This document shows positions 38,473 to 49,600 of a stretch of 64,000 bases of DNA, one piece after another (the stretch's first letter is position 1; the number at the start of each line of letters is the position of its first letter). The notes beneath the pieces were generated by a model. The model searched no databases. It was not told the DNA's origin and saw only the letters and a list, made by a program, of their open reading frames with translations. Where the stretch lies: assembly GCA_963580455.1 (NCBI GenBank), contig OY756970.1, positions 22,816,001 through 22,880,000 of the forward strand. Direction: 5' to 3'. The translations under genes were made by a program, and so were the position numbers. The DNA is from Euonymus europaeus. Lineage: Eukaryota; Streptophyta; Magnoliopsida; Celastrales; Celastraceae.

Positions 38473-40222
38473 TAAGAATGGAATCTAAAATCTGACGACC
38501 ATTTATGAATCCAGATTGCTCCTCGCTGATTACCGAAGATAAAGTATTTCGAAGACGATTCGCTAGCGTCTTAGCAATGATCTTGTAAAGGCTTGAAATT
38601 AGACTAATCGGCCTGAAGTTTTTCAAAGCATCCGCTCCTGTCACTTTAGGAATTAAAGTTATGAAGGAAGAGCTGATCCCTTTCGGCAGGACTCCAGTCC
38701 TATAAAATCGCTCCATCATTCGAACAATATCCCCTGCAATTAAATCCCACGCCTTTTTGAAGAAGCCAAAATTAAAACCGTCAGGGCCCGGAGCTTTAGT
38801 GCTTTCACAACTCCAGATTGCATTTTTTATTTCATCAAAAGAGAACGAAACTTCTAGGTCATGAGCTTGATCAAATTGTAGGCTCTTAAAATGCAGACCG
38901 TTGATCATAACTTTGCTCCAGTTTTTGGAAGAATACATGTTCTGGAAATGAGTGAAGACCGCAGCTTTTATGAGTTTTGGCTCTTCAATTCTACCTTCTT
39001 CAGTTTGAAGCACAAAGATATAATTTGAGTTCCTCCTCATAGTAGCAACTGAGTGAAAGAACTTCGTATTCCGATCCCCCTCATTTATCCAATTTACTCT
39101 TGATTTCTGACGCCAAATACTCTCTTGATGCCTACTAAGGTTCCAGAACTCCGATTTAAAATCACCCAATCTGATTTGATCAGTTTCATTGAGAGGCCCC
39201 AATTCCCTGCATTTTTCCAGCATATCAATCTCTAACTCTGCATCTCGAATCTTCACATTAATATCTCCATAAACTGAGACATTCCAATCTTTTAATTTGA
39301 TTTTTAACAGCTTCATCTTTGTGACTATTCCATAATTTCCAGCCACTAAAGCTCCCAAACTGTTCCAAGATTGAGAAAGGAACCCATAAAAGTTGGGATG
39401 AAGCCACCAGCTATCTAGGAATTTGAAGGGACGAGGGCCCCAATTGAAAGAATTGAAGGACAAGAATAATGGACAATGATCCGAGACTCCACGACTCAAA
39501 CCATGAAGACAAATATTTGGAATTTTCAGTAGCCAATCAGAATCAGCAAACGCCCTGTCAATCCTGCTCATACTCCTTTTGTTGCACCAAGTGAAGCTGC
39601 GACCTGAAAGTGGAATTTCAAGAAGCCCACACTTATCAATAAAATTATTAAACTTTTTCATACCATTAGTAATGGGGCATCCTCCAAATCTGTCATCTTG
39701 GTTGAGGACTTCATTAAAATCCCCCCATAGCAACCAAGGACTTGATGTTGTTAGCTTCGCGTTTGAAAGTTGATTCCATTGGTCTTCTCTAAGAGACTCA
39801 TTGTTATGCCCATAAACAGCAGTGATAGTGCAGTTGAAATTACAAGAAGGCAAATACCCCTCTAGGATTATCCATCTCTCCCCAACTGTTGACTTTGAAA
39901 CTTTGAAAAATGATTGGTCCCAGATACAAATTACACCTCCCGACAGCCCATTAGCATCACAAGAGCTCCAACCAAAATCATCAGAACCCCAGATACGCCG
40001 AATTAAAGAGGAAGTAGCCCCAGATATCTTAGTTTCTAACAAACAAATCAACCTCAGTCTTTTATCCCGAACTAGACGATTAACAGCTCTGATCTTGAGA
40101 GAGCTGCCAATCCCTCTGATATTCCAAGATAGAATTCCAGACATGATAAAAAAAGGGGGAACCCAGATTGCAAAAGAGGCGAGAAAAAAAGGCTGACTAA
40201 GCAACCCCTTTTGCCTCCACAT
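38402..40222 (-). pseudogene. LINE ORF2, N-terminal part (endonuclease and RT fingers)
   Basis: The frame opens at 40222, but the recognisable protein starts at the Met at 40144: MSGILSWNIRGIGSSLKIRA, the apurinic-type endonuclease opening. Catalytic landmarks follow: CLLETKISG, WLLWGDFNEVLN, RSFTWCNK and SDHCPLFL. RT motifs come next: STKAPGPDGFNFGFFKKAW, FITLIPKV, NFRPISLISSLYKIIAKTLA and EEQSGFINGRQILDSI. The frame then shifts in the G homopolymer and terminates after about a dozen unrelated residues. All endonuclease and RT motifs up to this point are intact, so the copy is either young or the run length is a sequencing artefact. Confidence 0.9.
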
Positions 40223-42869
40223 GTTCTCTTTCCACCATGTTTTTGATCCTGGACACTATCTCCTCATCTGGTGTTTCACTGCTCAGCCCCAGAATCTTTC
40301 CAATTTCCCATGTTCTAACCGCCTCTTCATCTACAGACTTGATTCTCCTACTGCCATCCGAAATTGAATTGCTCTTCACACAGTCAGATGTTTTTGGTTG
40401 CACGCTGCTTTTAGAGCTCATACTGGCTTCTTCCCTAATCTTCTCCTCTTTCATCAGCTGGCCAATCCTCTTAATTTTCCTCTTGGTAGGCTTAAGGATT
40501 TGAGTAAGCATTAAATTGTACTTCATTGGTGTCAGAGAGCATTTTGATTTTTTTCGCACAAGTTTCCTTTTTTATGTTTGCCTTCGTAAAAGGATATCCC
40601 TTCTATAATCACTGCAGGCTTTACTAACTGAATCAACATCATCATCCCCCGAATCTGGCAGCTTATCCTCAGATCTTCGATTCTTTCTCCCTTTCCGTTT
40701 CTTCGTCCTCCTTCTCCGCCCTTCACAAGCAATTTGAGACAAAGTTGCCTCTAGACCCAAACTTGTGAAAGAGTCCGGTAAGTTTCCCAAGCTTTGGGTC
40801 TGCTCTTTTGTGATGGACCTGGGAGAAGAGATCGATTGATTAGCAGACCCACTTTTGTTCCTTAGAGGCCCAAATGATCTAGTAGAATCAATCTGCAAGC
40901 CCAATTGTCCATTATCCCCTAAACCATTTTTAGTCTTTTTACAGCTGTTCAGAATGATTACATCATTCTGACTCTGCGTTTCAGGCACTGCCAGAATATT
41001 AATACCCCCTGTACCATCTAGCGAGTAGACTTCATCTTGAACCCTGGAACAAGATTTGAATTTTGAATGAACTGTACCCGAATCTCCATTTGTACCCACT
41101 TTTCCCGCCTCTTTTTTCCGATCACCGGACTTATTATTGCCTGATCTCTTGGTAAGAATTGTGTTTGATAAAATAATGGGACTGATTGCAGAATTTTCCT
41201 CATTGAATGCCATTTTCCCTTTCTCTGACTTTGGAGGAGACTGATTTTTAAGTTCTGAATTTGAGGATGTATCTGCTACCTGAGTTACCTTTCGCCGGCC
41301 ATCCATATTTCCTATGGCAGTTCCTAGATCACCATTGGTCGGAGTACTAAGAACACTCTCTTCTTGGAGCTCTTTTAAGATTTCAAACCTACCGGAATGT
41401 CCAACTGGAAGCACTTCATCATGAATGGGTGAGCCACCTTCTTTATTAAAATCATCTACAATATCAAGGACAGACCTTCCTTTCTTCTCACCCAATTTTC
41501 CATCCCATGAGCTTTCTGAAGGATCTTCAATAACTTTAATACAAAATAAACTCCCATCCACCGAAATTTTAATGTACTGGTTTATCAGATCCTTGTTGGA
41601 GGTGGAAACTAAAACACGACCCACATCTAAGCGTTGTTTTTTGGCTGTACAGATGTCTATCAAAATAGCACTTCCAAAGAGATCACCAATCATAAGGAAC
41701 ACTCCTGCATTCCAAGCATGAAGCGAGACTCCTTCACATTTGAGCCAGACATATCTCTCCACACCTATATCTGATGCTTTCCAAGGTTCCACCGACTCAA
41801 ACCAGTCGCACAGCCAATCTGGGCTGATGTGTAGAGTTTCTTCCATTTCAGTAATTGTCTCAAAACTCAATAACACCATCCTGCCACCCATAGGAATAGC
41901 ATTACATTTGATTGTTTCATTCAAATCAAAACACTCTCTCATCGGTTCGATGGCATCACTCTGCCAGAGGATACCCACTGCCGAGCGACTCAACCATTCT
42001 CTATCTTCCTCAATTGAATAAACTTTTAGATCAGGCTCATCAGAAACAAATTTCTTCTCCTGTAATTGCGCATCCGATACAGTTTTCTCGTTTACCAAAG
42101 CAGCATCACCCATCTTGACCATACTAGCAGCATTCTCCTTTCCCATGGAAGAGCCAGCATCCGCTCCTTTGACAACATCAGCAAAGCAGAGTTGCTTCAT
42201 ATTATTGGTCTTCTTTGAGTTGCCCACTCGTTCCATATTGACTTGGAACTTGCGGAAATCAGTTATTGGGCGATCCACCATGCTTCGCTTCCTCATTCCA
42301 TTTCTGCTGAATCTCACTTTATTGGCCCTGAGATTATTCGGCCCGATCCAGATTTGCCTCACTCTTGCTAAAATATCTTCTACATTTTGACGACCTTCAA
42401 ATTCTGCGAAACCGAATCGAATACCCTTCCGATTCAGCTTCCCTGGGACATAAACACCCAACACCTTACCATACTGTGAGAGCACCCATTTAAGAGCGTC
42501 CGAGTCCCAACCAAAAGGAAAGTTTTCAAAATAAATTTTTGATGGCTTTTTAAGATTGGGGTCATAATGATGATCTAGAATATGTGGCTGGATAATTGAA
42601 GCAGGGATGGCTTGATTAGTCGGTTTTGGAATGGCTTGATGAGTTGGTGGGGAAATTACTTTAGAACCATGATGTTGAGTCTGGGATATTCTGGTTGAAG
42701 ATGACAGTTCTGGCCAGTGAAGATTTAAAGGGAAATGTTGAGGGTGTGGATGTTGTTGATGATCTGGTAAGCTAATTGAGTGATGGTAAGGTGGGGGAGG
42801 TGGAAGATGGTGGGGCGGTGGTTGATGAGATGGGGGGCGGTGTAGAGCTCTCTCTCTCTCTCTCAACAT
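40197..42869 (-). pseudogene. LINE ORF1 (RNA-binding), interrupted by one stop
   Basis: A 765-residue frame (42869-40572) followed, after a single TAA at 40572-40574, by about 124 more residues in the same frame to 40197. The N-terminus is His/Pro/Gln-rich. An RRM-type domain lies at residues 111-195 (KIYFENFPFGWDSDALKWVL, RFGFAEFEG). A middle domain has SPDWLCDWFESVEPW and related blocks found in plant LINE ORF1 proteins. The extension past the stop contains TWEIGKILGLSSETPDEEIV, a motif usually found at the end of plant LINE ORF1 just before ORF2. The stop is therefore either a mutation or a read-through point. It overlaps the start of the ORF2 frame by 26 bases in another frame. Confidence 0.85.
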
Positions 42870-42897
42870 TCTTTCTCTCTCTCTCTGTTACTCAATA
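42845..42897. repeat. CT/GA-rich tract near the LINE inversion junction
   Basis: Two CT runs separated by aacattctt. In the antisense element this is the GA-rich 5' leader and first codons (MLRERER). It lies within 70 bases of the inversion breakpoint at about 42913. Confidence 0.75.
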
Positions 42898-42912
42898 TAT
42901 TCTTTTTTCTCC

Positions 42913-43207
42913 ATATGTAAAAGCGATTCGTACTGCTCTGGAAATTACGGTGAGCCAAAGCTCTATTAATATGGATAGTCTTATTGTTGAATCGGATTAT
43001 ATTAATGCCATAAACTGGTTAAGGCAGACTTGTCCAAATCCTTGGAAGTTGGATTTTGACTTTAATGCAATTCGCAATTGTGCTGCTGATATTGCTTCAG
43101 TCACCTTCAAACATATTTGGAGAGAATCCAATTGTGTAGCCGATGCATTAGCAAAGCAAGGTTGTGATAGACATTCCATGTTTGTTGCCTGGCTTATAGA
43201 GGTTTAG
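42913..43207 (+). pseudogene. LINE RNase H, C-terminal fragment in opposite orientation
   Basis: Resumes the ORF2 RNase H domain at VKAIRTALEI, followed by LIVESDYINAINWL (with the catalytic-type Asp) and HIWRESNCVADALAKQG, ending WLIEV and a stop. The N-terminal portion of the same domain lies on the other strand 6.6 kb away at 36330-36420. Together they show one RNase H domain split by an inversion. Confidence 0.88.
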
Positions 43208-43950
43208 GGTTGCTCTGGTTTGAGTTGCTTGGTTTTCAGAATTGGATTTTCTTTCGTGAGCTTTTTCTTTGCTGGTTTTTTGGGAGCATGCGTGTATTCT
43301 TTCTTATGTGTTCTGCTTGGAAGTTTTTTGGCTGGCCTATTGGTTGGTGTTAGGCGTGCACTCTGGTGGCATGGTGTTAGGGGAGATGCTTTCTTTATTG
43401 AGCTTCTCTTGGTGGTGTAGAAGTGGCATGGTGTTGGAGGAGATGGTTTCTTTCGTGTTCTTTCCTTGGAGGTAAAGGCAGCACGGCGTCCTGCTGGCTT
43501 CTTGGCTAGTGATAGGCGTGCATGCCTTTGTGTTTGCTGGCTGCAGGTGTTCTTTTATTTTATTAAGATGGATTCTTCTCTTCATTTTTAGCTATTTTTC
43601 AGCTGCAGCTTCGTTGGTTCTGTTGGTGGTGTTTTCGGGTTCAGTTTTCTTTCTTGGTGTTGGTGGTGCTTTATGCTTGGTGGTGGTGCTTTTGTGCAGG
43701 TCCGCTGCTGGCTGGTTTTATTGCTTCTTCTTCTGCTCCTTGTCTTCTCATGACTTTATGCATGTCAGTAGGGATTCAACTTTGTTTTGGAGGATGTTTG
43801 TTGGTCTTTTTCTGGTGGTTTGGTTAGAGTTCTATCTTGCTTTGTTGCTTTGAGTTTGTTTCCTTTAATTGTTACCACGGTATTCCTCCGCCATAAGCGA
43901 GGTTATTAATAAAATTCGGAGGTACCGTCCACTTTTATCAAAAAAAAAAA
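43208..43950 (+). other. LINE 3'UTR and A-rich tail
   Basis: TTGG/TGGTGG-rich sequence without coding character. It ends with ggttattaataaaattcgga and ggtaccgtccacttttatc before an 11-base A run. This is the standard end of plant L1-type elements. Long open frames here (for example 43509-43853) reflect biased T/G composition. Confidence 0.75.
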
Positions 43951-43967
43951 GAATGTTAAAAGAAATT
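43949..43967 (+). repeat. LINE target-site duplication, right copy
   Basis: Identical to 36311-36329. The flanking bases differ (ttcctt after the left copy, caaatt after the right one), which fixes the limits of the duplication. Confidence 0.92.
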
Positions 43968-44565
43968 CAAATTTCAGTGCTCTTTAGGGCTAGCAATTAT
44001 TGCTGGATTTAATTAAATTGTGTTTATTTTACAATGATTGTGGTCTAATTGTGAACACAAGCAATTTCTCATTTCGCCTTCTAGCAGGAGTTGGACGGCA
44101 CGGTTGCCAGGCTGAAAATTGTGTAGCATGCGACTTGAATTCCATGCGGAAGGGTCTATCCTTGCTTGCAGATTCAACAGAGTCGTTTTGCACTGTGCCA
44201 TTGCTTCATCTTAAGAATTGTTCAAAAGATAATACCTCCGCAAAATGACAGCTGGTATCCTTTATCAGACCCAAAAACGAGTGCACGTAGAAACGTCCAC
44301 ATTGTGGCCACGATGACCAATATCCTTAACGAAAGGGAAATCACTCTTTAATGCCCTAATCGCTCTTTACTTAGTACTCAAGCTTCTCTCAACTTCTCCC
44401 TTCTTATAGGAGTAACTGGTCTTTTTAAATTCAAACCGTCATTCAGATCTGGAACTCTCGCTACTTATTCCATATTCTTTCACAAGAATCTCTCTCTGTA
44501 AAAACTACATTCCCGCACAAAATTCAGATTTGTTTAAGCTTTTTTGGCTTTTGAGATTTGAAGTG
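43968..44565 (+). promoter_or_regulatory. Upstream region of the Pro-rich membrane-protein gene
   Basis: 598 bp between the LINE and the next start codon. The last 180 bp are CT-rich (tctctctctg, cttctctcaacttctccc), consistent with a leader. No clear TATA box. The LINE insertion leaves this region intact but displaces whatever lay further upstream by 7.6 kb. Confidence 0.4.
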
Positions 44566-45048
44566 ATGTGGAGAAGTATTTTTGTTCTTGTGACTATGTT
44601 TTCTCTACAATCTGCTCTCTGTGACCATACGCCGGAGAGTTCGCCGTATCCGGCTCCCGAACCCTCCGCAGAATCTCCTTCACCGCTGTCTCCATCATCG
44701 ATGTCCGGATCTCCGGATTCCGCTCCAGTGAACTCTCCGCTGTCTTCGCCGCCGTCTCCACTAGCACCTTCTCCTGCAGTTCTCAATGCCGCTCCCACAC
44801 CTTCGCCTGAGAGTTCTCATGCTCCTGCGCCGAAGGATGCCAGCGAGGTGAATCACGATGACGTTCACGCTAATGACGAATCGAAGGGCTCCTCTGGCGG
44901 TACGAGCAGCGGCAGGAAGGCGGGGATCGCGGTCGGAGTGCTTGCTGCGGCTGGCGTCGTTGGATTGGGAGCGTTTGTATTCAAGAAGCGCCAGCAAAAT
45001 ATCAGGCGATCTGAGTACAGTTACGCGGCAAGGCGGGAGTTTCTGTGA
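44566..45048 (+). CDS. Arabinogalactan-like Pro-rich membrane protein
   Basis: Intronless, 160 aa from the ATG at 44566 (MWRSIFVLVTMFSLQSALC, a good signal peptide); an upstream in-frame Met at 44530 would put a charged segment before it. The mature protein is rich in Pro, Ala, Ser and Thr with repeated SP, AP and TP dipeptides (for example SPYPAPEPSAESPSPLSP), the signature of hydroxyproline-linked arabinogalactan glycomodules. It is followed by a polar Ser/Gly spacer, a transmembrane span (AGIAVGVLAAAGVVGLGAFVF) and a basic tail ending YAARREFL. So it is a type I membrane protein with an O-glycosylated wall-facing part, not a GPI-anchored AGP. Between PDI and C3H24 it corresponds in position to Arabidopsis At2g28440, a proline-rich protein (from memory). 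Function unknown. Confidence 0.85.
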   Translation: MWRSIFVLVTMFSLQSALCDHTPESSPYPAPEPSAESPSPLSPSSMSGSPDSAPVNSPLSSPPSPLAPSPAVLNAAPTPSPESSHAPAPKDASEVNHDDVHANDESKGSSGGTSSGRKAGIAVGVLAAAGVVGLGAFVFKKRQQNIRRSEYSYAARREFL

Positions 45049-45854
45049 CCGTGAGGTGAGATACTAGCCTCTTCTCCAGAGGTCATGAATATTTATCGGT
45101 CAGGTTGTGATTCGTATACTACTGTTTCTTTGATTCTTGACTATTCTTTGGAGATTTTGAAATATTCTTTTAGTCTATGAGTCAAATTATGTGGTATTTT
45201 AGTTGATATGAGTCGAGTTGTGTGGTAATAGACTATTTTGTATAGATTTATACATTGCGTTTCATTATTAATGTAGCATAATAGTTTTTACGATGGATCA
45301 AAAAACTATTCTGATTCTGTTCCTGCTTTTAGATTTTGGTTCGTAGGTTTGTTTAAGTTTGAGTGGTCGTGTCATAGATGCCGGTGCTTATTACCTTGAT
45401 GCTCGTCAGTTATCACATCTATCTATGGAATGTCATTGGCATGAAGAAATGTTTTTAACGGACCACATGAACCTTGCAAAGTTACAATACATAATGCAGT
45501 GTCTTTTAGGGACCCTTGCAATGTCAATAGCCTTTCCCTCCTATTGCAGGGTTCTTGTGCAAGGAATGTCTATGGCCCTCGCACGGGAGTTTTTTCAAAT
45601 TGAGATAGTATTGTGTTTTGTTCATTGCAGTTGATGATTTTGTGCATGTCCTTATTTTACGAAGCAGACTTTACCAATTACCAGATCAACACCGGCTGGA
45701 AATTTTGAGATATAAATGAGTACTGAGGAAAAACTGGAAGGCTTTTGTGCTTTGTTCAATCATCATATCCCACTCGCACTTCTTTTGAGTCTACCACAGA
45801 CACAGAGTACTTCTCCTTGGATAAAAATTTACTTCGGTACTGATAGGAAATTAG
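45049..45854. other. 3' flank of the Pro-rich gene
   Basis: Likely 3'UTR followed by AT-rich spacer. ORFs at 45359-45634 and 45716-45901 have no recognisable features. Confidence 0.4.
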
Positions 45855-46390
45855 GAATGGCCATAACTCAGGCCCATGTACAACCTGTAGTAGGCTTGTA
45901 GCCGACCCATTCAGGCCCAATAATATTTAAGTACATTTTATAATTATAATTTGTGTTATTGTGTATGGGTTGGGCTTCGACAAAAGGGTCTGCCCAGCCT
46001 CCCCATCGTGGCCCACTAACATTATAAATTGTGGCCCTAACTCAGGCCCATGGGCTACCTGTCGAAGCTGTCTAGCTGACTTACCCAGGCCCAATAACAT
46101 TTAAGTACATTTATAATTATAATTTGCATATGGGCTGGACTTGGATAAATTGGATCTGCCCATAGGTCTAGGCCCAGGCCGCAATCAGACCCACTAACAT
46201 GATCAGCCCGAAATATTGGGCCTATGAACTGGGCTTGAACAAAAGCTTCAGGCCCAGCTATCTCTTCCAGGCCCAATAACATTATGTATATTTTGTAAAT
46301 ATAATTTATTCATGTGCCGCGCTTGGACAAAAACTGTCGGCCCAAAGATTATGCATAATTACTCAAGAGCCCAGTCCATCATCATACATT
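45855..46390. repeat. Degenerate tandem repeat, about 175-182 bp, GGCCCA-rich
   Basis: Three diverged copies aligned by the shared core caggcccaataa followed by cattta-type and ttataattataattt-type words at 45914, 46088 and 46270 (spacings 174 and 182). Each unit also has a tgggctggacttgga-type and a tcaggcccatg-type word. The array holds at least ten GGCCCA/TGGGCC words in about 500 bp. Non-coding. Confidence 0.7.
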
Positions 46391-46669
46391 ATTAGGATCG
46401 AGTTTTCAAATCGTGCTCGGCCCAATAGAGCGGACAACATCTACCCTCTAGTAGGGAACAAAGCTTATTTTTGGGCATACTACTCAGGGCAAACGTTGAT
46501 CTACGATTCTAATGCAATCTAAATGGCAAATCGATGACAAGCACAACACCGTTTATGCGTTCCATGTGCATTTCTAGTCCGTGCATTGGTTTTGAGGACT
46601 TTAAAGTAAAACAAAGAAGGAAACACAGGATAAATCGACATATTATAAGCCAACGAGAACCCATATATC

Positions 46670-49600
46670 TCAATCATCTGCAGGAGGGTCTACCCAACGG
46701 CCATGGTCCTTTATGAGCTGGATTAAGGCATCAGTTGCGTGCTCCATTGCAATTCCACGCTTCACAACCGTCTGAAACCAAATTCAAGTTGATCATCAAT
46801 TTCGTACTATTTACTCGACTTAATCAATATCTTTACAGGCTATTGATCTAAAGAAACAATATACCAACTTAGCAACTACTTAAATAATCCAATACGGTTA
46901 GTTTTCATTTCAATATAATCGCCATGCAAAGATTACTACCCTTGAATCTTAAATCCACGAATGACAGAGGGTAAACTTGATAATGCACAACGACGACAGA
47001 AAAGCCCAGCTCCCAGCCACCTTTTTTGAATCTGTAGATACTAGTATACTATCTGGTAATGGGCCACTACAACAAAGAAGCCCATCCCTCCCAGGCTCTT
47101 TTCTGAGGATTGGGGGAAAAAAATTGACCAAGGACCATGCCTGGACGCAATTTCAGGCTTTAACTTTTTTTTCTGGGCCAAGCCTCAATATGTTGCCTTA
47201 AGCTTAAAAAAATATGCCGGAGATCTCCTCACAAGGCCAAGACCTCTATAAGGCTAATATGAATGGCAAAAAGAAACTAGACGAGTACCTTCCCAACATA
47301 AAGGTCAATCTTCCCAGGAGCACCACCGACGTATCCAAAATCTGCATCAGCCATCTCCCCAGGTCCATTCACGATGCAACCCATGATTGCGATCTGCATT
47401 GGAAAAATATTTGCATTTCACCCACTGGGGTACGATCGGCATACATAATCTGATACAACTGAGAAAAATGAGTGATTACCGAAACACCAGGCAAGTGTGA
47501 TGTCTTTTCTCGTATATCTGCACTTATTTCTTGAAGGTCGAACAAAGTTCTACCGCAGGATGGACATGAGACATACTCCTAAAACAAGTTTTAGATACAT
47601 AGAGACTCATCAAATATCATTATTTCAAATAAAAGTCACAACCCTGTTCTTGGAAAGTTTAATTCAGTACCGTCTTTGTGTTCCTCATTCTGCAACCCTG
47701 TAGCAGGTTGAAAGAAGTGTTCCTAAGAAAATCAAAATCCTGATCCAATGCTTCTAATAGGATTCCATCACCAAGTCCATCTACGAGAAGGGCTCCCGCC
47801 TTGGCGCCAGCATTAATGACCAAGTCATCCCTGGAAATAAGGGAAACTAAGAAAAACTACCGGTACTTCGAATAATAATACTCAACAAAAAGTTAAGTTT
47901 ATAGTTACCTGTGAATCCCAGTTGGAAATTGAATATGGTGAATCACAGGAAAATTCAGAGCATTCTCTGCAAGATACTCAAACAGCCTGCAGTAGACATA
48001 AAGTGCTAAGAATAATAGAGAGAATATAATGCAATTGGGGGTGTACGAAAAACAGATGAGAGAACTCATTTAAATAGAATAAGAATGTGCCCAAGGCAAA
48101 TTCTTTATAACAAATGGTGGGTTCTCAAGATAGGTCTATAGTCTACGACTATACAACTTCAATACATCAATGCAGCAATACAAATAAATTTCTCATATAC
48201 TGCTTTTCAGTGTCGACATCTATCACTCCTAGGACATCTTCCAAGAGCTAAATGCAATGCTAGTGGACAAAAGCCATAGCTAAACCAATATCACTTCAAT
48301 AAATAATAACTGCAAATCTTGAAGTTTGTGACATTATTACCTCCTTGCTGCATGGACTCTGCTAATTTTGTCTTCAGTAAATGGTAGCTCATGAAAAAGC
48401 ATCGTAGCTTCAATGTCCTTAAGAATCTCCAATTCTTCGTAGGGCTCATCACCACGCACGGAGACAGCTAAGCGTGTGCCTGGTATGTGATTTGTGGATG
48501 GCAATAAGAGCAATAAATGCAGCTAAGAACAGGGGACGAAGAAAGGGGAAGAATGTCTAAAAACTGGATATTGAAAAAACTCAACAAAAATCAGCACCTT
48601 CTGGCAAAAGCTTGTAAGCTCCAGTCGATAACTCCTTAAGATTTACGAGAGCCATGGCATTTGGTAACAGCTTCGTTAGCTGCTCTGACAAAGGTGTTAT
48701 AACTCCCATGCTTATATCAATCAACCTTTTCAGAGCTAGCCGCTGGTCATCAAAAAGGGGTCACTAAAATTACAAAACAGGTAAAATTTTCAAGGAAAAT
48801 TAGGGAAATTTAATAGATGATGATATAAAGGGTGGGGTTGGGGAGTGGGTGATGACAATTCTTCCCAAAAAACAACAACAAAGCTTGTAAATGCGCCCCA
48901 GTCCCATTAATACAACAAAAAAGTGTATCAGGTACTTACAGCATCAGCATCATCTACTGGTGGAAGCTCTCTCAATAAGATTGAGTCTACTGTTGCCAAA
49001 TCCTACATCAGTATAGTCAACTGTGTTGAGAAGATTGTGAATACAATCCAGTTCTTTGATATAACAAAAAGATTTAAAATATACCTTAAATGGCATGCCA
49101 ACAGCAAGTTTTGTAGCAAGTGCCTTGTACAGAAGTTCTGGCATCTGTGGTGAGCAAAACAGTTTAAATAAAATTTTCATGTGAAGCGACATGTTGGACC
49201 AACGAATATCACAGTGAAAAGAAGAAACAGAGAAGAAGTTTTGAGTGGTTACCTTTAATTGATCTAGTGATACTGACATGAGTACGGAGCCATCACGGTG
49301 CAGCACACCTCTGTAATCAACCTCTTCACCCTGTAATTAAATGAAATTTTATTTTCAGAATAAAGAGACGAGTAATAGGGAACAGTGCGACCCCAGAAAC
49401 AAATATATACCTCCTTTTGAGCAGGCAATTGACCAGAACGACGCTGGAAATCAAAATAACGTCTATGTTTTTCCTCAAATGGTGCCTGACATAAAAATTC
49501 CATTAAAGTGCATTAATAGGATTCTTTCTTCAAGTGCGAGCGCCAAGCACCATTATAGAATAATGAGAATCCTACCACCCCTTGCTGGAGATCAGCTGCT

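Larger units (their letters stand above)
36330..43950. mobile_element. Full-length L1-type LINE with 5' inversion (twin priming)
   Basis: A 7.6-kb non-LTR retrotransposon. The left 6.6 kb (36330 to about 42912) is antisense and holds the 5' end, ORF1 and ORF2 as far as the first third of RNase H. The right 1 kb (about 42913-43950) is sense: it resumes RNase H, ends the ORF at 43207, then has a 3'UTR and an A-rich tail at 43940-43950. Identical 19-bp duplications flank it. In the twin-priming model for LINE integration the top strand primes internally on the RNA, giving exactly this order: antisense 5' part, then sense 3' part with poly-A. A small part of RNase H (an estimated 15-20 codons) is missing at the breakpoint. 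The element lies between PDI and the Pro-rich gene and interrupts neither. Confidence 0.92.

Noticed and set aside
40197..40559. Separate 120-aa gene between LINE ORF1 and ORF2
   Set aside because: It is in the same frame as ORF1 after a single stop and carries a motif typical of ORF1 C-termini, so it belongs to ORF1.
43220..43853. Hydrophobic membrane-protein frames on the plus strand
   Set aside because: Produced by the T/G-rich LINE 3'UTR; overlapping frames of equal length show composition bias, not coding.
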